This document shows, piece after piece, positions 56,329-64,000 of a stretch of DNA of 64,000 nucleotides; positions within the stretch are counted from its first letter, which is position 1, and every line of letters begins with the position of its first letter. The notes under the pieces are model-generated. The model saw only the letters and a list, made by a program, of their open reading frames with translations. It made no database searches and was not told where the DNA came from. The DNA comes from Acidimicrobiaceae bacterium. Its GTDB lineage: Bacteria; Actinomycetota; Acidimicrobiia; Acidimicrobiales; RAAP-2. The DNA lies in the NCBI GenBank assembly GCA_027315005.1, contig DAHUZT010000070.1:16306-80305 (forward strand), written 5' to 3'. Both the position numbers and the translations under genes were made by a program.

Positions 56329-56467
56329 AGATCGGCTGCATCTGGAGTCGGAACATGCCCGGTCGTTCGGATCCGGCGCTGCAGGCCGTCCCCACCTCTT
56401 CGCACGATGCCGAAGGACCGGTCTGCGCCGACGTCCATTTCGCGTATCCGCTGGATAGCGTGACCGT

Positions 56468-57700
56468 ATGGGCGATCGAATGCTCGGCCGAATGTGGTTG
56501 GCGATCACCGCTGGAATCCTCGTCTTGGCGCTCGTCGTCGCTCTAGCCGTCCAGCTGGTCCGATCCCCACCGGCTCCTGTGGCCAGTGCCGTAATACCAG
56601 CCTCGTTGCTCCGCGTACCCGACCCCCCCGGGGGATCCGTCCCCTGGCCCGTTGAGGGGGCGGCGGCTATGGAGGTACCGGGAACGATCACTTTTCCACC
56701 GGTCGGGACCACCTCTGCCGCACCCATCGCCAGCATCACGAAGGTGATGACCGCCCTCGTGGTTCTGCAGGACCACCCACTGTCTTCAGGAGCACAGGGA
56801 CCGATGATCGGCGTGACCATGGCCGAAGTCGCTCAGTACGCGGTCGAACAGGCCGCCCGCGATTCCGTTGTTCCCGTGGTGGCAGGTGAGCAGCTCTCCG
56901 AGCTCCAGGCGATCGAAGCGATACTCGTGGCTTCCGCTGACAACGTGGCCGGGATCCTCGCTCAGTGGGATGCGGGATCGGAGTCGGCATTTGTCGTCAA
57001 GATGAACACGCTCGCCCAGCAGTGGGGCCTCAAGTCCACGCACTTCGACGATGCCAGTGGTCTGTCGTCCGGATCGGTCAGCAACACCACCGATCTGCTG
57101 GCTCTGGGAGAGCGGGCCATGGCAAATCCGGTCATCCGCCAGGTCGTGGCCATGCCGAGTGTCACCCTCCCCGACGTGCCGGCGCCGCTACCCACCTACG
57201 ACTTCGCCCTCTTCGAAGACGGGATCGTCGGCATCAAGACGGGATCCGACGCCGCAGCGGGTGGCTGTTTCCTCTTCGCTGCCCAAGTCCGCGTGCACGG
57301 AACCATCACGCTTGCCTACGGCGTGGTGCTCGGTCAGCAGAGCAACAAGAGCACACTCGACAAGGTGTTCCGGGTCACCGTGGGCCTGGTCAAAGGACTC
57401 AACCGGGTGCTGACCGGAGTCAGCCTGGTCGATCGGGGCGAACGAGTGGGAACGCTGCACACTGCCTGGGGGGAACGGATACCGCTCGAGGCCACCCGTG
57501 GCGTGACCGTCGTGGCCCCACCAGGGGAGCACGTATCGACCCGGTTCGACCTGCACTCCTTCTCCGGGTCCGTTCTCCCTGCCAGGACCACTGTCGGGAA
57601 GCTCGTCATCCGGACCAACGACGCCACCGACACCGTCCCGATAGTCACTACCGGTCGGGTCAGCGGTCCCTCCATCGGCTGGCGGATCCTCCACATCTGA
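56468..57700 (+). CDS. D-alanyl-D-alanine carboxypeptidase (serine type, PBP5-like)
   Basis: ASITKVMTALVVLQ (SxxK), SADNVAG (SxN), GIKTGSD (KTG). Confidence 0.85.
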   Translation: MGDRMLGRMWLAITAGILVLALVVALAVQLVRSPPAPVASAVIPASLLRVPDPPGGSVPWPVEGAAAMEVPGTITFPPVGTTSAAPIASITKVMTALVVLQDHPLSSGAQGPMIGVTMAEVAQYAVEQAARDSVVPVVAGEQLSELQAIEAILVASADNVAGILAQWDAGSESAFVVKMNTLAQQWGLKSTHFDDASGLSSGSVSNTTDLLALGERAMANPVIRQVVAMPSVTLPDVPAPLPTYDFALFEDGIVGIKTGSDAAAGGCFLFAAQVRVHGTITLAYGVVLGQQSNKSTLDKVFRVTVGLVKGLNRVLTGVSLVDRGERVGTLHTAWGERIPLEATRGVTVVAPPGEHVSTRFDLHSFSGSVLPARTTVGKLVIRTNDATDTVPIVTTGRVSGPSIGWRILHI

Positions 57701-57845
57701 GCGGATCGGCACCGACCGTCGGGCGACAAGCGCCCACCGATCCACCGCGCGCCCAGCACGGACTGGACTCTCTGTTACCGGCCCGCTGGTACCGATGACC
57801 GGAATCGACGAGTGATCACTGTGATGGCTGTCGGGGTGGCGCCTG

Positions 57846-59840
57846 TCAGCGGGGACGGCTCCGTGCCGGGGCGGGGCGAGCAATCGCACCCGTCGTAGCA
57901 CCGGACGACGCGGACGCGGACGGAACCACCTCGATCGCAGGCAGGGAGATGTGCTCGATCGTGTAGGCACTGGTGAGACCGAGGACCTGGATGTTGACGT
58001 CCTTGACCACCGGGTTCGGACCGGACGGATAGTAGATCAGCCGAACGCTGGTGACCGGTCGATGCTCCCATCCGAGGGGGAGCTTCACCACCGTTCGACC
58101 GTGGCCTCCGTCCCGCAGGGGAAAGCCACTTCCGAAGTCGCTCGTGTACCAACGATTCGACCCGGACAGCCTGATCGCCACCGCCGTGGCGCTCACATCC
58201 TGGACACTGGTCGCCAGGTCGATGATGGCGTACTGCCTCGCGTCCCCGATCTCTGGAGACAGCGGGCTGTGCGTTCCGTTGGTGTACCACCGACTCGACT
58301 CCTGCGCCGAGATCAGGTACGTCCAAGGGCTGGTGTCCATCACCGATGCCCGGGTGGCGCCGGCAGCGGGGCCCGGCACCGGAACCTGCTGGATCCGGAA
58401 TGCGGTCGTCCCCGACTGGCTCTGGTAGTCGTTGCCAGAGGCGTTGCGGACCACTGCGTGCGTCTGGTCGAAGTACGACCCGGAGAACGGAACCTCTTCT
58501 TCGAGGAGCGAGACTTCGTTCTGAGTAGCTGGACTGCCGGTGCATCCGCAGGAGTCGTAGGTCGGAGCGATGATGGATCCTCCAGCGCCCACACCCAGAG
58601 CCACCGTTTCGGTGATGTCGGTCATCCGGCCCCACTCTCCCCATTCGAGGAACGGTACGAAGGAGGTGCCGGCCGCCTCCCTGGACCAGATGGTCGTGTA
58701 GGACAGCGCTTGCGTACCGCCCGGGGCGGGCCCCTCGTTCGCATAGGTGAGCAGGGGGGTGTCGTTCCGAGCGGTGTCTGTGCGCCCGTAGACCACCGGG
58801 GCATAGGCGACCCTGTCGTAGTACGGGTTGGAAGGAGCCACCACTTCGACTTGCAGGTGCACGAGTCGCACGGTGGGTGGAAGCGACCCGGTGCTGGAGA
58901 GGGTACGGTCGACGGTCACCGAAACTGGATGGTTGCCGGTGGTGAGCGTCCCGGTGAATCCGGCGTAGGTGAAAGGCGAAGCTCCTGCGAAGCAGACGAT
59001 CTGCTGAGCCGGACCACGGTTCACCGACACGTCGACCACCACCGCACGGTGGCTCGTACTCTCCCACGAGGTCCGTGGGGCGGCCATGGTGAGCTCGATG
59101 ATCCCCTGGCCGGCAACGGGTGTGCTCGGTGCCGATTGGTCAGGCGCCGGTAGGTTCGGCCCGGTGATGTCGGATGCCGAACTCAGCTGAGGGGCCAGAC
59201 CTGCGCTCACCGTTGCGGAAAGGGGATGGCCCTCGGTGATCTTCGGGCCCGAGAGCGGCGCCGAGCTCCGCGGATGCAGCGGTGGTCGGGGGTATGTCGA
59301 TCTGCCGGATGGGCTGGTGGCAGTGACCCCGGGGGCGAAGGTGATGGCTTTGGCTCCGATCACTGATGTGCCTCCACTGCCGGCGATCGACGCGACACCG
59401 AACAGGCAATCGGCCGATGGCTGCGTGCAGTCGATGTTGCCCAGCGCTGTCGACAGCTCGGGGCTGGGTACGAAACTGCCCGAAGCACTTCCCGAGGCAC
59501 CGGCGAAGACCAACGTGTTTCGGCGGCTGTTGCAGGCGTCCTCCCCAAGAGAGAGCGCCTGGACCGTGCACTCCACCGCGACCAGCGCGGTCCCTGTGGG
59601 CACGCCTGTCACGGTGAAGTCGATCGGCTGGGTCGCCCCGAGGTCGGTGGTGGCGGTGGTGGTGAGCACCGGCGACATCGTCGCCGCCCCGGCCGGCCCG
59701 GCAGACGCACCTACCAGGGGAACGACCAGGGCCAGACCGATCGCGCAGGCCAGAGCCCGTACCGCGAGCGGACGGTCACTCCTGCGGCGACGGGACCACC
59801 CGGGTCGGCCGCTCGAGTCCCACGTCATCGTCCGTGCCAT
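57846..59840 (-). CDS. Large secreted protein with neocarzinostatin-like N-terminal domain and uncharacterised C-terminal region
   Basis: Signal peptide SRRRRSDRPLAVRALACAIGLALVVPLVGASAGPAGA; IDFTVTGVPTGTALVAVECTVQALSLGEDACNSRRNTLVFAGASGSASGSFVPSPELSTALGNIDCTQPSADCLFGVASIAGSGGTSVIGAKAITFAPG; remaining about 500 aa not recognised. Confidence 0.7.
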   Translation of the reverse strand: MARTMTWDSSGRPGWSRRRRSDRPLAVRALACAIGLALVVPLVGASAGPAGAATMSPVLTTTATTDLGATQPIDFTVTGVPTGTALVAVECTVQALSLGEDACNSRRNTLVFAGASGSASGSFVPSPELSTALGNIDCTQPSADCLFGVASIAGSGGTSVIGAKAITFAPGVTATSPSGRSTYPRPPLHPRSSAPLSGPKITEGHPLSATVSAGLAPQLSSASDITGPNLPAPDQSAPSTPVAGQGIIELTMAAPRTSWESTSHRAVVVDVSVNRGPAQQIVCFAGASPFTYAGFTGTLTTGNHPVSVTVDRTLSSTGSLPPTVRLVHLQVEVVAPSNPYYDRVAYAPVVYGRTDTARNDTPLLTYANEGPAPGGTQALSYTTIWSREAAGTSFVPFLEWGEWGRMTDITETVALGVGAGGSIIAPTYDSCGCTGSPATQNEVSLLEEEVPFSGSYFDQTHAVVRNASGNDYQSQSGTTAFRIQQVPVPGPAAGATRASVMDTSPWTYLISAQESSRWYTNGTHSPLSPEIGDARQYAIIDLATSVQDVSATAVAIRLSGSNRWYTSDFGSGFPLRDGGHGRTVVKLPLGWEHRPVTSVRLIYYPSGPNPVVKDVNIQVLGLTSAYTIEHISLPAIEVVPSASASSGATTGAIARPAPARSRPR

Positions 59841-59926
59841 CGGTCGGTGCCCCCTCGTCTCCCAGATGCCCCGAGCCTAGGGTACCGAATCCTAGTGTCT
59901 CGCAACCCAGGAACCGCCAATCTAAA

Positions 59927-60883
59927 TCAGCTCCCACACCCCTTCTCGGTTCCCACCACCTCTTCGTCCCGGGAGACCAGGTAGAGGATCATCAGGGCGA
60001 TCAACGAGGCGGCAACGATCCCGACCGATTCGAAGACGGCGTAGTAGTCGAGATACGTACCGACCGGGGGAGCCCCGGGCGCGGCGGTTCGGAAGGCGAT
60101 CAGTGCGAACACCATGGCGCTCAGCCACGCCAACAACCGGGTCTCCATCGGTCTGCGCCGTCGAACGACGAGGAAGGTGATGCTGGCGGCGAGGAGGGCC
60201 AGACCCCAGTAGATGGCCATCATTGCCAGCACCCATGCCCGGCTGACCGCGGTTCGCCGAACGTTGACGGTCACGCTCAGGACCTCGTCGGGGGCGGTAC
60301 GGGCGGTGGCTGTCACGACACTGCCGGCAGCGGAATTGGTCCCCTCGATACTGAGCGGAAGGACCTGGCGGCTCGTCAGATGAGCGAAACTGGTGTCCGT
60401 GCCCGCTACGGCGATCATCTGGACCGTTGTGCGGTAGCTGTCGAACGGGTAGTCCACCACGTCCCCGCTGTCGAAGGAGAGGAAGACGGTCCGCTCCTGA
60501 TCGAGCTGGCCCGGTCGGACCACGAGCGTGGGCGAGGATCCGATGGAGGTGAACAGCGTGGCGCCTTCGGGAGGAAGGGCATCACCGGGTATCACCATGA
60601 GACGAGCGTCGATCCCTCCGGATACCGCCTGAAGGGAGTCCACGGTCATCTGAACCTCGAGCGCAGGCCGGTGGCCGCCCGAGTGATCGCCGGGCAGGAT
60701 GGAGGACACGGTGAATTTCGAACCTTGCGCACCCGAACGTTGGTGGGGTATCGCTGCGATCACCAGTGCGCCGGCACCGACGAACAACACGAGGGCCACC
60801 ACCGCGACCGCCCAGGGGCGCCTGCGGTTCCCCGGCGATGCGCTCGGATCGATGTCAGCCACAGGTGGTCCTCCTAGGGCCAC
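59927..60883 (-). CDS. DUF4436-like membrane protein
   Basis: N-terminal TM, soluble domain (VFLSFDSGDVVDYPFDSYRTTVQMIAV), three C-terminal TM segments; start uncertain. Confidence 0.65.
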   Translation of the reverse strand: MALGGPPVADIDPSASPGNRRRPWAVAVVALVLFVGAGALVIAAIPHQRSGAQGSKFTVSSILPGDHSGGHRPALEVQMTVDSLQAVSGGIDARLMVIPGDALPPEGATLFTSIGSSPTLVVRPGQLDQERTVFLSFDSGDVVDYPFDSYRTTVQMIAVAGTDTSFAHLTSRQVLPLSIEGTNSAAGSVVTATARTAPDEVLSVTVNVRRTAVSRAWVLAMMAIYWGLALLAASITFLVVRRRRPMETRLLAWLSAMVFALIAFRTAAPGAPPVGTYLDYYAVFESVGIVAASLIALMILYLVSRDEEVVGTEKGCGS

Positions 60884-61134
60884 GAGCCAAACAGGCGCTC
60901 TCTAACGGCCTGTCGTCTACTCGCTACCGGCCAATCTTCCGCGGTCCAGCTGCCCCTGTCCCACGCAAGACTGACGACGACAGCCGCGTCGGGCGGGGAA
61001 GCCGGCGCAGGTCCGAGCGTAGCCCCGGTCCGAGGTCCATCGAGAGACGCAGTCGTCGGGAGAGATGGAGCTCGTGGAGGCCTCGGCGTGGTCATCCTCG
61101 CAGCAATGGCCAGGTCGGGTAAAACTGGTCGACG

Positions 61135-61929
61135 ATGACGCCATCCATTGCGTTCCGAAGTGCGTTCCGACCGCCCCTTTGGGCACTGGTCGCGTTGGTA
61201 GTCGGTGTCGGTGTGACCGGATGTGGATCGGCGGCGAGCGCGACCCACTCACCGCGACACACGCTGTCGGCATCCCGCCGAACTGCAAGGAAGCCGGTAC
61301 CGACCGGCACGAGCTCCACCTCAGCACCGACCACCACAGAACCGTCGACCACGACCGAACCGTCGACCACGACCACGGCTCCTCTGCCGGCTGCGGTGGG
61401 GAATGCCGGAACTCATGGCCCGATCACCTCCCCTCCCCTCCCCTCCCCCGGTCCCGGCTTCGTGAACGGTCAAGTGACCGCGGTCGGAGACTCGGTGATG
61501 ATCGACTACGAAACCCCACTCGAGCAGGACATACCTGGCATCGATGTCAACGCTGCCGTTAGCCGGCAGTGGTCCACCGGTGAAGCGATCCTCCAGCAGA
61601 TGAAGGCGGCCGGCCAACTCGGGGCAGTGGTGATCGTCGGGCTTGGTACCAATGGAACGCTCACCACGTCGGACTTCGACGCAATGATGTCCATCCTCTC
61701 GGGTGCTTCTCGGGTGGTATTCGTGACCGTGCACGTCGATCAGCCCTACCAAGACGCCAACAACGCCGTCCTCGAGGCTGGAGCAAGCGGGTACCCGAAC
61801 GTCGTCATCGCCCATTGGAATGCGCTCGCCAATCAGAACCCGGAGTGGCTCTATCCCGACGGTACGCACCTCCCGATCGACGGGCCCGGAGCCCAGGCGC
61901 TCGCTTCGCTGGTCGCAGCAGCCGCCTGA
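61135..61929 (+). CDS. SGNH-hydrolase-like lipoprotein
   Basis: Lipobox VGVGVTGCGS; Thr/Pro linker TTTEPSTTTEPSTTTT; VTAVGDSVMIDY (block I), GLGTNG (block III), YPDGTHLPIDGPGAQAL (block V). Confidence 0.75.
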   Translation: MTPSIAFRSAFRPPLWALVALVVGVGVTGCGSAASATHSPRHTLSASRRTARKPVPTGTSSTSAPTTTEPSTTTEPSTTTTAPLPAAVGNAGTHGPITSPPLPSPGPGFVNGQVTAVGDSVMIDYETPLEQDIPGIDVNAAVSRQWSTGEAILQQMKAAGQLGAVVIVGLGTNGTLTTSDFDAMMSILSGASRVVFVTVHVDQPYQDANNAVLEAGASGYPNVVIAHWNALANQNPEWLYPDGTHLPIDGPGAQALASLVAAAA

Positions 61930-61953
61930 GCCCCCAGCAGCCGCCTGAGCCCC
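61916..61953. repeat. 19-bp tandem duplication CAGCAGCCGCCTGAGCCCC x2 spanning the SGNH stop codon
   Basis: Copies 61916-61934 and 61935-61953; stop TGA at 61927-61929. Confidence 0.93.
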
Positions 61954-62043
61954 AGCAAGTGAGACCGCCGGCCCCTGCCAGCCGAACACGACCACCACTA
62001 CGCCCGGTACGATCCGGACCAGGCACGATCGGGAGGGAGCGAC

Positions 62044-62517
62044 GTGGAGATCAAAGATCTCGGCCATATCGTCCTCTATGTCCGCGACCTGGATCGCTCG
62101 GTCAACTTCTACCGTGACGTGCTCGGATTCCACCAGATCTTCCCGACCGGAGACTCCGAGGCCGAGCGCCGCTCTCCGGCAGCCGCATTCGCGTCGGCAT
62201 CTGGCCGTACTCATCACGAACTGATGCTGATCGAGGTGGGCAACGACGCCGCAGCGCAGCCGGAAGGACGGAGGATCGGCCTCTACCATTTCGGTTTGAA
62301 GATCGGGGACAGCGACGACGATCTCCGCTCAGCGCTGCTTCTCCTCGAAGCGGAGGGGATCACGGTGGCCGGTACGAGCGACCACATCGTCACCCACAGC
62401 CTGTATGTGCTCGACCCCGACGGCAACGAAGTGGAACTGTACATCGACGTTCCCGGCGTCGACTGGCAGAACGATCCCGCCTTGGTCGCTACTCCGATCC
62501 GACCGCTTCGCCTCTGA
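62044..62517 (+). CDS. VOC-family (glyoxalase/bleomycin resistance-like) protein
   Basis: VEIKDLGHIVLYVRDLDRSVNFYRDVLGFHQIFPTGDSEAE...HSLYVLDPDGNEVELYIDVPG. Confidence 0.9.
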   Translation: MEIKDLGHIVLYVRDLDRSVNFYRDVLGFHQIFPTGDSEAERRSPAAAFASASGRTHHELMLIEVGNDAAAQPEGRRIGLYHFGLKIGDSDDDLRSALLLLEAEGITVAGTSDHIVTHSLYVLDPDGNEVELYIDVPGVDWQNDPALVATPIRPLRL

Positions 62518-62594
62518 CCCGAGCCGCGCCCGACAGCATGGGACCAATCTCGCGTCGGACCTCGGCGCTCTACCGAGGTCGAAGCGCTTGAATC

Positions 62595-63377
62595 GTGGGT
62601 GTACGCCTACCGGACGACCACCAGGGGCTCGCCAGTTTGCTGTCCGACGCGGGATTCGTCGCCGCCGATGAAGAAGCCACCGAGCTGCTCAGCTGTGCAG
62701 GAGGCGACTGCGACCGACTTGATCGGCTGATCGAGCGCCGACTCACCGGTGAGCCGCTGGCCTGGATCACAGGTGCTTTGACGTTCTGCGGCCTGGAGAT
62801 TCGTGTCGACCCCGGTATCTACGTTCCGAGGTGGCACAGCGAGCTGATCGCTCGCCGTGCCATCGACCGACTTCCGGCGAAGGGCACCGCGATCGACGTC
62901 TGCACGGGATCGGGGGCCATCGCCATGACCCTTGCCGACGCTCGGCCCGGTGCACGCGTGGTGGCGACCGACCTCGACGAACGTGCGGTTCGGTGCGCGG
63001 CGGCCAACGGACTCGAAGTCTTCCGAGGCGAGCTGTTCGAACCGCTGCCGGATGCGCTGTGTGGGATGACCGATGTCGTCGTGGGTGTCACGCCGTACGT
63101 TCCTACCCGGGCACTGACCATGTTGCAACGCGACACTCTGACTTTCGAGACGACGCTTTCCTACGACGGGGGGATCGATGGCACCGAGGTCCTCCGGCAT
63201 GTCATCCGCGGCAGCCAGCGGTTCCTCAAGAACAATGGTTCGCTGATCCTCGAACTCGGTGACGAGCAGGCCGAGAGGCTCGTCGGTGAGCTCGACCTCA
63301 ACGGGTTTGTCGATGTCACCGTTCTGGTCGACGCTGATGAAGACGTCCGGGGTATCGAGGCAACCCTTCACACCTGA
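62595..63377 (+). CDS. PrmC/HemK-like methyltransferase lacking a canonical NPPY motif
   Basis: GEPLAWITGALTFCGLEIRVDPGIYVPRWHSE, AIDVCTGSGAIAMTLADARPGARVVATDLDERAVRCAAAN, DVVVGVTPYVPTRALTML, YDGGIDGTEVLRHVIRGSQRFLKNNGSLILELGDEQ. Confidence 0.82.
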   Translation: MGVRLPDDHQGLASLLSDAGFVAADEEATELLSCAGGDCDRLDRLIERRLTGEPLAWITGALTFCGLEIRVDPGIYVPRWHSELIARRAIDRLPAKGTAIDVCTGSGAIAMTLADARPGARVVATDLDERAVRCAAANGLEVFRGELFEPLPDALCGMTDVVVGVTPYVPTRALTMLQRDTLTFETTLSYDGGIDGTEVLRHVIRGSQRFLKNNGSLILELGDEQAERLVGELDLNGFVDVTVLVDADEDVRGIEATLHT

Positions 63378-63384
63378 ACATCGT

Positions 63385-64000
63385 TCAGCTCTCCACGAAG
63401 AGCATGGCCACGCTGGACCCGTCGACTCCGACGCCGACCTGCCCAGGCCAAGGGGAAAGGATGTTTCTCCGGTGGCCGTTGCATCCGGGGGACCACGGTG
63501 TCGTGCAGTCGAGGTTCGGACCGCCATAGCCGTCGTCGTACATCCACCCGTAATCAGCTCCGAGGGCGGACGGATACCCCATGGCCCAGATGCTCGCCCA
63601 TCCGGATCCGTAGGGACCGACGGGATCGGTACCCGCGATCGCCGCCTCTTCGGCCATCATGTCGTACCAACCATTTTCGGTGAAGGCCGGTAGACCTCGA
63701 CTGGTACGTTCGGCATTGATCACGGTGATCAGCTGTTGCCCGTAGCTGAGTGACAGATAGTCAACGGGGAGCTGCAACGGACCGAGGCCCTCTCCGGCCC
63801 GGGCCGCATTGATCATTGCAAGATACGGATCGGTGATGTTCGGGGACGTCGGTGGTGTGACAGGTGCCGCAAACGAACTTCCCGAAAGGCTGGCCATCTG
63901 AAAGCCCCAGTCGAGGACCGGAGAGGTGGCAGTCGCACCGAAGCTGTTGGTCGACGGGTCGAAGGAGGTGCACGACAGGTAGCTCCCGACGTTGTCGGGA
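63385..64000 (-). CDS. CAP/SCP-domain secreted protein, partial (5' end beyond right edge)
   Basis: LITVINAERTSRGLPAFTENGWYDMMAEEAAIAG...GCNGHRRNILSPWPGQVGVGV; frame open to the window edge (PDNVGSYLSCTSFDPSTNSFGATATSPVLDWGFQMASLSG). Confidence 0.75.
   Translation of the reverse strand, partial: PDNVGSYLSCTSFDPSTNSFGATATSPVLDWGFQMASLSGSSFAAPVTPPTSPNITDPYLAMINAARAGEGLGPLQLPVDYLSLSYGQQLITVINAERTSRGLPAFTENGWYDMMAEEAAIAGTDPVGPYGSGWASIWAMGYPSALGADYGWMYDDGYGGPNLDCTTPWSPGCNGHRRNILSPWPGQVGVGVDGSSVAMLFVES

Overview
High-GC actinobacterial chromosomal window; the gene content would suit an Acidimicrobiia-like genome, but lineage is an inference. About 60 coding regions can be supported. From 1 to about 54.9 kb it is mostly an acyl-CoA / CoA-thioester catabolic supercluster: four acyl-CoA dehydrogenase ORFs (one a double-domain fusion), four AMP-dependent acyl-CoA ligases, four enoyl-CoA hydratases, three thiolases, two DUF35 Zn-ribbon/OB-fold proteins, two CaiB-type CoA transferases, one apparently fused alpha/beta CoA transferase, MaoC, TesB, two LLM flavin/F420 oxidoreductases and an ALDH. 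Embedded in it are a copper amine oxidase, a DrrAB-like ABC exporter, a branched-chain amino acid (Liv) type ABC importer operon, and a small block with two paralogous cupins, a ureidoglycolate-lyase-like protein, and RraA and RidA family members. From about 53.5 kb to the end, exported proteins dominate: lipoproteins, a PHB-depolymerase-like esterase, a D,D-carboxypeptidase, a large secreted protein with a neocarzinostatin-like N-terminus, DUF4436, an SGNH lipoprotein, and a CAP-domain protein running off the edge. The points most worth a second look are: an in-frame TAA that splits the Liv substrate-binding protein (Tyr-to-stop-like); a 5'-truncated DUF222/HNH gene; recurrent 13-19 bp micro-tandem duplications on or beside stop/start codons; low-complexity Gly/Ser/Asp/Pro insertions in many otherwise conserved enzymes; the neocarzinostatin-like fusion protein; and a PrmC/HemK-like methyltransferase without the NPPY motif. 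No tRNA, rRNA, CRISPR array, transposase or phage gene was recognised. All homology calls are by eye, without database searches.
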